NCBI GenBank assembly: GCA_012976225.1
Contig: JAAVVG010000049.1
Location: 1-51,537 of the forward strand
Reading direction: 5' to 3'
Length of the DNA stretch: 51,537 bases
DNA from: Golubevia sp. BC0850
Lineage: Eukaryota; Basidiomycota; Exobasidiomycetes; Golubeviales; Golubeviaceae
Shown: positions 12,901 through 24,100 of the stretch, piece after piece
Numbering within the stretch: the first letter of the stretch is position 1
How the letters are laid out: the number at the start of each line of letters is the position of its first letter
Translations under genes and position numbers: made by a program
The notes under the pieces: model-generated
Databases searched by the model: none
The model's input: only the letters and a program-made list of their open reading frames with translations
What the model was told of the DNA's origin: nothing

Positions 12901-13267
12901 CTGGATAGAAGAGAGAGGTGATGACCAAAGAACAGAGAAGCAAGACTCTGACTGGATGTTTAGAGATGTATCTTCCATGGTAGCTGAACCTCGTTTCGGT
13001 AGCTGAAGACAAAGCTTTGGCTAGAGCAGCAGGCGAAAGAGGAGAAGTACGATTGGAAGATTGATGATTAGAGTGAGAGGAAGACTGATGGTTACGATTA
13101 GAACTCGATCGCCGTTGCTGCGTTGATCTTGAGGAAAGATAACGACTGGTCGACTTGCTGTTTCGATTTATAGAGCCATTCCGCTGAGATTGAGAGGTCT
13201 GGAAATTGGTTCTGGTCGCTGTTGGAGATCTTGGAGGAGGAATTGGATTTTGAGATGGTGGAGACAT
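6977..13267 (-). CDS. scp1: SREBP cleavage-activating protein (SCAP), sterol sensor
   Basis: SCAP escorts the membrane-bound transcription factor SREBP from the ER to the Golgi when sterol (in fungi also oxygen) is low. Three exons: 13267-12902, 12808-10868 and 10768-6977, giving about 2032 aa. The N-terminus has a basic Ser/Asn-rich tail and then RYISKHPVRVLLLCSLVITS, the first membrane segment, with typical SCAP/Patched spacing. A large lumenal loop follows. The sterol-sensing domain, about residues 600-769, has five membrane segments and motifs HSRFGIAFTG and VVVGSENMSVLIEA. Two further membrane segments come next. The long cytosolic part has scattered WD-like repeats (VTALAVHSRARVIAVGQSSG; VEVLATGSTSGRISIF) between Ser/Asn-rich stretches. 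It is much longer than the human protein (about 1279 aa). The second intron (10769-10867) is exactly 99 nt and free of in-frame stops. Seven kilobases including this gene lie between the arms of a perfect inverted repeat. SREBP itself is not in the window. Confidence 0.88.
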
Positions 13268-14113
13268 GGCTGAAACAACCGCTTGAATGAGTTAAGCAGA
13301 TGTGATGTTTGAATGAGAGTGAAGGCTATTCAGATTGATGCCTGTGAATCATCGTTTCCGTGACTTGATTCGATCCTCTTCTACGTTTCGTTGGAGATGA
13401 AGAAGGTCTCTGGAGAGGAAGCCAAGTTCCGTCGTCCGAAGGATCGATCGATCTGAGGCTAGAATCTAGACCTTCAGCTTGTTCGACCTAGGACGTTCAC
13501 GTTCACCTTCGCTTTCAGAATTTCCAGATCTCCCTTGGGTTTTCCGAAAGAAATATGTTGGCTTCCCCATCTCTTTGAATGGCGAAGAGCATGAAGGCTC
13601 TGGTTTCTCCTGATCCTGCCCTTCAATTCGGTTCTCTGCAGAGCTCTTCTTTTCGTTCTTGATGGGAGTGTGCTCATCGTTTGAGGCTCTCCTAGATCAC
13701 CTCAAAGTCTTTCTAGCTCAAAGATGGGGAAAACTCAAAGCGACAGCCGCAAGCAAGGTTTCGTAGAATGGCTTCGTCACCCTCACCCCTTAAATCCTCG
13801 TTCTTCTTTGCCTGAGTTCTTCTTGCATCTTTTACATTCTCCTTCGTTCTACCAGACCTATATTTCCAGATACATTATTCAGTCCTACTTCTCTGCTGCA
13901 GGAGTGAGTGGAGGAGTCCTCGTTGGGTCCCAGTCTTAGTGTGTGTCGATGGAACTCGAGGGAGATACCCTTTTGAAGTTTTCCTTTCTGACGATCACCT
14001 TGTCATAGAGACTTCTTGATATTTGATGGTCATAGAATGGTGGGGATTGAGAGGGAAACGAAAGGGTAAAGCCTCGAAGCCACTCTCCGTCAAAAGTGGA
14101 CCATCAGGGCCCT
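13268..14113. other. SCAP upstream region; no gene recognised
   Basis: 846 bp between the SCAP start and the right repeat arm. It must contain the SCAP promoter and possibly the end of the 6PGDH 3' UTR. A 71-codon frame at 13724-13939 (+) has no recognisable features. A G/C-rich GTCACCCTCACC at about 13776 is only loosely like a sterol-response element. Confidence 0.4.
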
Positions 14114-14842
14114 CGTTCTCACCCTCGATCTCTCTCACTCAGCCCGTTCAAAAGACGTGTGCGACAAGCCCTGTTCTGGAAGATTTTTGATCTTTATGGT
14201 TTCTTTGTATTTAGCGATTCGAGACAAGACGAGAACAGGTGGGAGAGTCAGTGAGTGAGGAGGGAGTTTCTAATTAATAAGGGGTAGGGAGAGACATTCT
14301 TCTTCTTCTTCTTCTCGAATTCTCGAATCAAAGTCGAGTCAACGATAGAAGCTGGGAAAATTAGGAAAGGAGGAGGGGAATCTTGATTGAAAAGTGTTGA
14401 AAGGAGCCCCGCTTAAGCTTGGTAGGTCGAGGCAGAGATGTTTCCACCACGTCCGGTCCAGTTGACGTGAATATCCTTGTTGAGTGGATATTTCTCATTC
14501 TCTTGACCTGGACACACTTTAAAGGTATGAGCTCTTTAGATGGTGAAGGGAATGAATGAAAAGGTAGATACGAGAGATAGTGTGAGCACTGGAGAACGAA
14601 GTCTAAAGCCATCATTCTTAACACCCTCATTCGATCTGTTCTCCCTTTCGACTCACCCGAAGTAATCTCTCTGGGCTTGGAGAAGGTTAGCTGGTAGACG
14701 CTCGGTACGGTATCCGTCGAAGAAGGCGAGAGCACTGGAGAAGCAAGGGGTTGGGATTCCCCATAAGATGGCTTGGGCGACAACACGTCTCCATCCCTCT
14801 TGGGCATCGTGGATGGCCTTGTTGAAGAAGTCTGCATCGATT
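14114..14842 (-). repeat. Right arm of the 729-bp inverted repeat
   Basis: This is the reverse complement of 6070-6798, and here it is part of the complete 6PGDH gene. Its outer edge (14842) lies in 6PGDH intron 8, 11 bases before exon 9. Its inner edge (14114) is 299 bp beyond the stop codon. This arm is the probable source because only here is the sequence continuous with the rest of the gene. Confidence 0.93.
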
Positions 14843-17091
14843 AGGTTTGATGAAGATCGAGGAAGTCAGTGGCCAGTTCTTTCGATCGGACATCGTGCGA
14901 CTCTTTTTCAATCTGCCAGCTTCTCTCTGAATTGTTCCACCCAGAGACTAGTTTGAAGTTGTACATGCGCCAGTGTAATATCCACTTCCCGGAATCTTGG
15001 TCGATTCTCGTCTCGATTCGCTCCACTCCTTCCTTCATCGTGACTCACCATCGAATAGCAAGTTCTCTAGCTTCTCGTCCTTTCTGAAAGCGCTGGTGAT
15101 GTCCTTCAAGAACACGGAACGAATGATACAGCCTCCACGCCACATAAGAGCGATGGCAGCGTTGTTAAGGTTCCACTTGTATTCCTTAGCAGCTTCACGC
15201 ATCAACATGAATCCTTGAGCGTAAGAAACGATCTTGGAGGCGTATAGGGCTTGTTCAAGGTCAGCAATGAATTGCTTCTTGTCTCCCTCGAAAGGCTTGA
15301 CTTGAGGTCCTGAGAGAACCTTGGAAGCACGGGTACGCTCCTCCTTGAGGGAAGATAGACAACGAGCGAACACGGCTTCTCCGATCAAGGTTACTGGCTG
15401 TCCGAGGTCTAGGGCGTTGATAGCGGTCCACTTTCCAGTTCCCTTTTGTCCAGCGCTGTAAGAAAGAGACGCATACATTCGAGATCAGCGATGTGAGTTT
15501 CTTGAGACGAGTCGGATTTTTTCTTTCTCTACTCACGAATCGAGAATCCTGTTGAGTAGAGGAGTTCCATCATCATCGTTGAAACGAAGGATATCACGAG
15601 TGCTGAAGAGAGAGGAAATGAAAGGAAGATTAGATTTGCTCCACTCTTGTCCTTGGCCTTTTCAAATTACTCACATTTCAATGAGGAAAGAGTCTAGGAC
15701 TCCCTTGTTCCACTCGTCGAAGATGTCGGCGATTTCAGCTTCCTTCATACCAAGACCACGCTTGAGGATATCGCTTTGAGGGGGGAGAAGGGTAAGAAAG
15801 TTGGGTTAGCAGATGTTGCTTTCTTCTTAAAGCTAGCCTCCCTCTTCTTTCTATCTCTTTCTTTCTCTCCCTTCCTTCCTAACTCAAGGCCCTTCTATCC
15901 ATTTCCGACTACTCACTAAGCCTCACAGATCAATTGCATGTCACCATATTCGATTCCGTTGTGAACCATCTTGACGTAATGACCAGCTCCGGTCTGTCCG
16001 ACCCAATCACAACAAGGTTCCCCATCAGATTGAGCAGCAGTCTTCTGGAAGATTTCCTTGATAGCTGGCCAAGCGGCATCAGATCCTCCTGGCATGATGG
16101 AAGGACCATGACGAGCACCTTCCTCTCCACCAGAAACTCCTGATCCAACGAATAACAATCCCTGCTTCTCTAGAGCCTCAGTACGTCTGATGGAATCTGG
16201 GTAGTGAGAGTTACCTCCATCGATGATGATGTCTCCCTTCTCTAGGTGAGGAGTCAATTGATCGATGAAAGCATCAACAGCTGGACCAGCCTTGACCAAG
16301 AGGATCATCTTACGTGGACGCTTTAGCTTGGAGACGAATTCTTCAATGGAGTGAGCTGGGACAACGTTGGTACCTGGAGCATAGTGATCGATGAATAGAA
16401 TGAGGGAAAGGTGGACAGGGTAAGTGATCGGCGAGCAGCAGGACAGTGAGAGTGGGGGAGGAAGGGCGAGGAGGGTGGGAAGGAATCTCAACTCACCTTT
16501 GGCTTCGTTGGCCATGAAGTCATCGACCTTTGAGGTGGTACGGTTGTAGGCACAGACAGTGAATCCCTTGTCTAGAGGTCAGCAAAAGGGAAAAGGAGAG
16601 GAAAGGGTGTCAGTCATGGTCAAAGGAGATAAGGGTTTGGTTGGGGAGGAAGAAAAGATTGTGGGCCCTTGCGTCGGCTTCAAACTCACCGTTCATGTTA
16701 AGGATCAAGTTCTGACCCATGACGCTGAGAGAGAGGTCAGAAGAGATGATAGAATAGACATTGGAGTAAGTTAGAGTGAAAGAGTAGAGAGAATAGGCAG
16801 ATCGGGAGTGTTTGAAGCATACGGAGATTCTCCCTTCTTCCTTCCTTCGTCCAACTTGTTCCTCTTCCTTCCAACAATCAACTGAGCTCCTTGTTCTCTC
16901 TGACGAGGTTTCAATGATATACTCACGCCAAACCGATCAATCCGATATCAGCTCTGTTGAGGGAGAAGGGGGTGTGAAGAGATGGAAGGTCAGCGATCGA
17001 TGAGGTGAAGGGGGTGCTGCGAGTGGAGGACAAAGGCAATAGGAGGCTTGAAGGTTTAGTTGAGGTTTGAAAAGACTTACACAGCAGACAT
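14413..17091 (-). CDS. gnd1: 6-phosphogluconate dehydrogenase, decarboxylating
   Basis: Converts 6-phosphogluconate plus NADP+ to ribulose 5-phosphate, CO2 and NADPH, the third step of the oxidative pentose phosphate pathway, in the cytosol. Ten exons: 17091-17081, 16953-16927, 16724-16690, 16571-16497, 16373-15917, 15773-15675, 15602-15537, 15455-15049, 14831-14657 and 14533-14413. They sum to 1473 nt, giving 490 aa, the normal length. Visible landmarks are the nucleotide-binding GLIGLAVMGQNL at the N-terminus, [13 protein letters not shown], the catalytic Lys/Asn region [19 protein letters not shown], the family signature [17 protein letters not shown], and the C-terminal [11 protein letters not shown]. 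Exons 9 and 10 lie in the inverted repeat and are duplicated at 6081-6499. The frame is open for 68 codons upstream to an in-frame ATG at 17295, so a longer N-terminal form is possible. No PTS1 is seen at the C-terminus. Confidence 0.95.
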
Positions 17092-18443
17092 TTTGTTGTT
17101 AGATTTGTTGTTGAGGTGGTTGGTGATTTGGGTTAAACGGGTTGAAGTAGAGTCACTCGTTTTGGTGGAGGGGTTTGAGAAGGAAGAAGACTTCCCTTTG
17201 AGCTGCGATTCTGAAGGAGAGTTACGCGTGCTCTGGGAGACGCTCGTAGAATCTTCTCCCAACCTTGCTCTCGTTTCTTCAAATTTCATGTTCATTTTGA
17301 GTTTGAATTTAATGTGTTTTGAGTACTTTCTCAAGGATGGAATGGGATAAGGCGAGAGACAAAATGAGTTATGCTCGGGAGATGGGCCAGTAGACACCGG
17401 TGCTAAACCCTCCGTTAACCCCTTTTTCCCAGCGCACTGGCATCTTTCTGTTGTTTGCAGTTTCTAACAAAAGTTTGAGTTGGGACAGTCCATTCGGATT
17501 GTGTGGTCTGAATGCGATCAACTTTCAACGAGTCCTTGAAGAAGCGAACTTTTTGGCCGTCTTCTCCCTACCTTGATGTCTGTCGTTGTCAAAAGTCATT
17601 GACAAGTCAATCAGTGTTTGATTTCAGGAAGAAATCACTTCCGAGAGATCTAGCACAGATGAGACAATTTTGGAATAAATGAGAAGTCGATGGAAGTTTT
17701 CTGCTGCCCCCAGTTCTTACCGTCTTCTCCCCTTTCTGCAGAGTTGAAACTTCAACAAAGCTCTCCTACTCAGAATTTAATTATTATCGTCCAGAGTAGA
17801 GGCTGGAAAATGAACAGGCCCATGGAGAAGCTGAGCTCTTGACTCACCCCAAAAAATGCGCACCCCTGGTTTTGGTATCCCTCTTCTTTATACTTCCTCC
17901 TTCCACTTCGATGGGCTCGCACCTCGAAGAACTCATGAGAAAAGAAGAGGTGAGAAGCATCTGGACTCTCTCGTCTTTTTGAAGCCTTTGGAGATAGTCG
18001 TCGCCAAAGTCGATGGATTAAACAAGAAGAAAGCAGACTCGATATGGTAGCCGCGAGCCCGTTTTGCGGGATGAAGTAAAAGGATCTAAGAATCATAACC
18101 AAAATAAATTATTGGATCCTAAGTAGGCAAGATAAGAAGAAGATAAGGCATCGAATCTCAAAGAAAAAGAAAGTGAACACAAAAAGAATCTGAGAACAGA
18201 GGAGCTCAAATCCCCCACCCCCAAGCAGAAGAGGAAGACTTGATGAGATTGAAACCAAGACCGCTGAAGAATTGAGAGGAGCAGAATGTAAGCATAGAAG
18301 AAGTAGAGAAGGAATGCATCGTAAAGGTCTGGGAAGAGCGTCGGAACGAGAAGAAGAGATCAGCACTGGGAAGAAGGAAGTTCCGGTTGAGCTCAAATCG
18401 AACAAAAGGTGTTTCCAACTTACTGGTAAACACGAGGCGAACG
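17092..18443. other. 6PGDH upstream region and spacer
   Basis: About 1.35 kb between the 6PGDH start and the C-terminal end of TPR/F-box/LRR relative B. The first 200 bp is the 5' region of 6PGDH, partly open in its frame. A 110-codon frame at 17770-18102 (-) has no family features and looks like chance. No RNA gene or repeat recognised. Confidence 0.4.
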
Positions 18444-20422
18444 TCAGTTGGTTTTGAAGTACCCGACGTAGCTCTTGAGCCAGGCACTAATCGTTTCGTC
18501 TGACGTTACTGGAACATTAACGTTCAGCTTAGTGATAGGAGAGCACAATTTTGAGGTATTGAAGGCTGCTCCATCCTGTGATCCGACTGCACAAGATCCA
18601 GATGACCGCCTCTGGCCAGCATGACCAATCGCAGTGGCAGCCCTCGCCAAATCGCTTTCCGGGCTGCTACCAGAGAAGCCAGATTGACCATTTCTATAGG
18701 TTGAAGCTTAATAGTTGAGTAAGAGACGTGCTCCGAACCAAGGACCATCTGTTGCAGCTGAGGTAGAAGCAGTTCAATGACATATCCGGCTCTGATGCCT
18801 TCCCGAGAGTGTAGTGTTAGTAGATAGACCAGCTGAATCCAGAAATCCGAGGGAATAGATGTTGGAAGTCTTAGGTGCATCCGAGTGAGCCTTTTCCATC
18901 CTTTGGTGACCCGGACTAAAGAAGAGGCGGCTGCTTGAGCGGAAGCAGAGTCAGTGATCTGACGAGAAAGGAGGCAGGGGAAGAGGCGTCTGAAAGCGCA
19001 GAGAGGTCTTGAACATTTAACGAATGGAACTGGAGGAAGTCAATCTCCGGCGCGTGGAGTTTTTTGAAGAAAAAAGTTGAGTCTCCCGCTTCCTTTGCCT
19101 TTGGAGGAGCGCCTAGGAATAGCAACTTGAGATTTGGTAAGCTCATCGGAGCAATTGTTTCGACCAGCTCCTTATCCATCCCGCAGTGTAGTTGAACCAC
19201 GGCGAGATTCCTGTTAGAGGCGAGCAGCCTGACTACCCAAGTAGGACTGAGGTGGGAGCTGCAGGTGGTGATATCTTTGGCGTCTTGGAGACTTGTCATC
19301 GGGGTATCGTCGCAAACCAAGTTCTCAGAACCTTGAGTACATCTCTACTGAAGGGTTTTCAGGTTAGACTTGAGGAGGAGCCTGATCGGATTCCACAATT
19401 GATTATTAACGCCCAATGTATTTTCATTCCCCACTTCCCATCAGCGCAGCACTGACAGTTCCGAGCACTCCCCAGCGGTCAGAGCTATGGTCTTCCAGAG
19501 ATCACCTTGATGGCCTATGATTAGGGATTGAATCTTAGAAGAAGCTAGAATGGCGTCCTTCAATCTTTTTTCTTCTGATCTGTCGAGACTGTCCTCTACT
19601 TGGAGGTTGACGTTCTCGAGAGAGTTGGAGAACCTCCTGTTGAATGAGTCCAATCCCTCCATGATGTTGGTTCTGTTCCCTTCCATTCTGAAGATTTGGC
19701 AGAGCTCCGAACATTGGCTGATGGCTTCTCTCCAAGCCTTGTTCACTCCAGACGAGAGGGCGAGCGAAGGAGCGTCGCAGAAAGAGAAGAGCTTGGTGAA
19801 GAGATGAGGCTCAATCCGGGAAAGGCTACTCTTAAGCTCTTTCTTCTTGTCGGATCCGATGCTTTTGACAAGCTCATCATAGTCGACGGTCTCGAGCTCG
19901 TGGGAAAGGAGGGACTTCTTTTGAGCTAGTCTGAAGTGGTGCGCGGCCATCGCTAAGTAGATGAAAGCAGCTCTAGAGTGAGACGGAGGAATAAAGAGAT
20001 GGAGACTGAGACCAGTAAAGACACCATGTTGAAATAGGAGAGGGTTCCTTCTAGACTCACCCGAAGATCATCTCTCTCTTTCAATGCTCTCTCCACATCT
20101 TCCACTGCTTCATAGATTTGACCCCTCCTTTCCAGAATAGAGCTTCTGATCAAAAGTGGGTTTGCAGTGCTCGAAGGATTGGAATCCAGAATCTGGTGAG
20201 GAGAACGAAGTTCAGATATAAGTACAATGCGCATCCAAGGCCTCCTTGTCTCCTCTTCCTCTTGCTCACCTCTGTGCAGATTTCACCAGCTGTCTTAAAG
20301 TCTATTCTGTCCATTGCATCTTGGGCGGTCTTGATCTTCAGCAGCGCCTCCTCTTCTCCTGAGATGGTTCGCTTGGCCTTAGGCTGGGATGATTCGGAAT
20401 CCTCGTTTGGTCTCTTGACCAT
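18444..20422 (-). pseudogene. TPR/F-box/LRR relative B, probably decayed
   Basis: Same architecture as A and C. Exon 1 (20422-20270, 51 codons from ATG) ends KTAGEICTE. Exon 2 (20192-20061, 44 codons) is a TPR-like hairpin, YEAVEDVERALKERDDL. The F-box part reads RIEPHLFTKLFSFCDAPSL near 19800, followed by leucine-rich segments such as TWVVRLLASNRNLAVVQLHC. Exons 1 and 2 join cleanly, but the next junction does not keep frame. The frame also changes or stops near 19440-19320, near 18960 and near 18580. The last part, in another frame, reads KLNVNVPVTSDETISAWLKS and matches the C-terminus of relative C. Either several unusual introns are present or the gene is a pseudogene; I favour decay. Confidence 0.55.
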
Positions 20423-21163
20423 AAGGAACGTTAATGAGAAAGATAGTGAGCGTTGATGAGAAAGGTGGGAGATCTTTTTCAAGAAGTTGGATAAAGGGAC
20501 GAAGGATGAAGATGGAAGGAAAGAAGCTGATTTAAGTCCCGTCCCGCCCTTTGTTCACAAGCTGCAAAAAATCGGATTTGACGTCGCACTGCCCCCGCTA
20601 ATCGATCATCGATCATCTCCTTCTCGCAGACTGCATATCTGAGAAGCTCACGAAATGAGTTGTCGTTGAAATGATGGACATCAGGAGAAGGAGAAAGTCT
20701 CTCGCTGCGCCATTTGATGAAATTATGAAGAGAAAGAAAAGGTCTAGTGGTACAAGGCCCGATAAAGGTTCAAAGGTTGGGGAGAGTAATAGATTCTTTT
20801 CAATGACAAGAAGAAAAGCGAGAGATAGAGAGAGTGTGACGGTTCGATGAGTGCTCTTTTGATATTTACGAATGTTAGGGATGGAATGATGAGGAAGAAG
20901 AAAGAGAGAGGTGATGTTACATTTCAAAGGCTCTGAACCTTAGAGTGAAAGAAAAAGAATGAGACGGGGAAAAGAAGGAGGTTCGTGAGAAAGTACAAGG
21001 AATGGAAAGATGAAAGCAAGGGTTCTCTGTAGTTTATTTGTTTTCGATGACTGAATTGGCTGTTGAGAACAAGCAGGACCACTGAGATGATACCCAGTAC
21101 CTGGTGGTTGAATGAAGTTGAACGAAGCTTGGAAACTTCGCGAGTTGAAGAGAAGAGAGTGGA
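20423..21163. other. Intergenic; nothing recognised
   Basis: About 740 bp between the start of TPR/F-box/LRR relative B and the 3' end of the PP2C gene. It should hold the promoter of B near 20430-20560. The remainder is purine-rich spacer and 3' UTR. No further gene or repeat seen. Confidence 0.4.
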
Positions 21164-24100
21164 TCAGAGTTGAGAGAAAGATCTTGTACTTGATGAATGA
21201 CCGCCAAGAGAAAGATTGGAGTTTTTAGAAGAAGCATTTACGTGGGAACTTGAGTTTGAGTCACTCGACGCAGAGGACGAGGAAGAAGAAGTTGAGGAAT
21301 TGGAGGAGGGAGGCGAGACCTCTTCGGAAGGGAGGTCTCTGTCACCGACTACTGCTACGAGGACCGAGATGTCGTCGTGTTTACCTCCGACGTAGTGCTG
21401 TAGAATACGAAAAACAGAGGGCGGAAGTAGGTTAGAAGGGCGGCATGAGTTCGTCGACCATCTCTCAAGAGTCACTCACCAAACCTTCTTCCATAGCCTT
21501 CTGTTGGAAAGGACTAGCAACAGCTCTGGAATCCTCGCTGACAGCTTTAGCTCTTGAGCAAAGAGCCTCACTGACCAACTGAGGAGAGAAGTCCGGAGGC
21601 AGAACCGTTTCCTTGCTTGAGCTAGGAGTAGAGCTGTTCTCACTACTTTCTGAACCTGAGACTGTCGAGGCAGAATCTGGATGATCATCTGGAGCAGGAG
21701 CGAATCTACAGACCTCCTCTAGAATATCTTCATCAAAGAGATTGTCAACTAAACCGTCTGAACCCAAGATGATGATGTCTCCTCTCTGAACCTTAACCGT
21801 CCATCTACCAGCATCTCTTCTAGGTTCATCCCATTCAGCATCTACAGGTGAAGTTGGTAAACTCGATCCGACTGGAGAATTGGCATAATCAGTTCCAGCA
21901 GAAGTTGGCTTCTTGGAAGCAGAAGGGTTGGTTGGGTTTGAAGATGAAGAGAATAAATGGGAGTTGACGTTTAACTTTTGATTTTGGAAAGGAGCATAAA
22001 CAGGAGGATCATCTACGTCCAGCAGATCTTCGTCTTCTTTAGCATTTTGGGCTTTCATTTCCATCTCTTTAGCATCCATCTTGACTGACTCTGCGGTTGA
22101 GCCCATCATACCCAATTGGACTGGGAAGTTGAAGGAATGTTGCTGTTCAGTTGATCTGAAGTAGAGATCGCCTGCTCTGATGATTAGAAGCACACAGTCT
22201 CCAAGATTTGCGATCCTTAATTCATCTCCTCTTAAGACGGCGAGAAGAGCAGTCGAGGATCCTAGAATTCCTTCTCTTCTTGAAGCTCTGACGCATCTCT
22301 CCCACGCTCTGTGCATGACTTCTACTGGGTCCAGAGACTCCCATCGAGATAGAGCGGCTCCGTTGTTGGCTGCCAGATCTGAAGCTGAGAGCTCGTCGAA
22401 ACGAGAGAGCTCGACCGAGCAGAAGTGCATCAGGAGTCTAGAGTAGAGAGCTGGATTGGCTCCTGGTCTTGAAGCCCAGCCTCCAACTCCATCGGCGACT
22501 CCAATCGAGTCCTTGAAATGAGTGAGGGCCCAGGAAGGGAAAGATGGGTCAGCTGCTACGTTCTAAAGACATGGAACCAAGCAAATCGACAACTCACGGG
22601 TCTCAGGAAGTAGGCGTCTTCACCTACACTGACACTAGCCAGTCTATCTGGATCGATCTTTCCGTTCTCTCTGATGCTTTCACTAGGACCTGCCTTGCCC
22701 CTAGTTCCACCTCCGCCTCTTGAAGGCTTGTCTCCTTCTCTCGGAGCTTCCACTGGTGTCTGAGGTCCGGTCAAGAAGTCAGCAGCAGCTGCCAGCATTC
22801 CAGCTGCACCCGTTGACTGGTTGCTGTTGGTTCTCTTGGCCCTGCCTTTCGAAGAGGAGGGTAGAGCGGCTAGGGGGTGTCTCTTGGGGATTCCGTATGC
22901 TCCGTGCTCGAAGCAGAAGGCAGGTTTCCTCGGGTGTCGAGGAGGTAGGGAGAACGTCCTAGCCCAGTGAGGAGGAAGACCAGGTGTCTTGTTCATTGAA
23001 GAGGAGGAGGAAGACGAGACCGAGATATGGAAAGGCGGTAGAAAGGATGGAGCTCTAGTCATGTAAGGTTGATTCGTAGGCTGCTGTTGATTCGAAGTCG
23101 GCTGAGAAGTTGATGGTGCTAGAATGAAATTCGAAGGAGTTGATTGAGGCGATGGTGGGGGAGGAGGATGAGAAGAGGAAGCGGCTGCTGTTGAGGTCGT
23201 CGTCGCCGTCGAGCTTGCGATGGAGGATGGAAGGAAACTTGCGTCGAAGTCTTGGTTGGTTGCAGAGGATGCCTTCGACTGATCAAAATATAGATCTCCA
23301 GCAGAATGGGAACCTTCTGAGCCAGTGCCTATCGTCTCTGTAGGCAGCCCGCTTCCATTCAGACCCTCGCTTCCCCCACAGTTCAACACTGAAGTGGAGA
23401 GCTCAGAGGAGTGATTCCCAAGACTCCTCTGATCTACTGCTACTCCACCAGCAAAGCTATAGAGAGAAAGACCAGCGATTTCCTTCACCGTGCCACCTTG
23501 ACCGGCACCCGCATTCAACCAGGCATCTAAACCACCTTGACTTCCTCCCGTTCCTCCCATTGCACTCGCTATGAGATCTCCATGAGCATTTGCATCAGGG
23601 AAACCCTCGAAACTTGTAGTAGAGTTGCTGACCGTGTGAGTGTGGTACGAAGGCGCACTGGCAGTAGTTGAGGTCGAAGGGGAGTTGTTGTGAGAAGTTG
23701 TGCTCAGCGAGGAGGGATTGGTTGGAGACCAGAAGTGAAGAGCTCTTGCATGCCTCTGTTGATGACTTTTGCTGCGATGATGATGTGGATATGATATTGT
23801 GAGAACTTTGGGATTTGATCTTTGGTTGAGATTAGAAGAGGAAGAAGAGGAAGAGCTTGAAGCGATTGGTGGATTAGAGGTGGAAGTCGAGGGAGTGATA
23901 GCGGAAGAGAAAGAGGAAGACTGCGAGCCTGAAGATGAAGATAAAGCAGTGGCATTGTTGTTAGGATAAGAAGGAAAGCTAGAAGGAGATTGATAGTTTG
24001 AGCTTGAAGAAGTAGAAGTTCCACCATTCGGATGACCACTGGCTGCAGCAGCTTCAGCTATGGCAGCTGCCTTGGACCCTGCTGGAGGATTGCATCCTAG

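Noticed and set aside
13770-13785. Sterol-response-like element (GTCACCCTCACC) upstream of SCAP
   Set aside because: Only a loose match to known SREBP sites, single copy and about 500 bp away; not enough to call.
13724-13939. 71-codon plus-strand frame upstream of SCAP
   Set aside because: No recognisable motif, low length and position in the SCAP promoter region.
14843-15048. Box C/D snoRNA in the long 6PGDH intron 8
   Set aside because: ACGATGA and CTGA can be found near the ends, but the C-box is imperfect and the spacing is too long, with no internal boxes.
17770-18102. 110-codon minus-strand frame between 6PGDH and relative B
   Set aside because: Mixed composition, no domain, no supporting splice structure.
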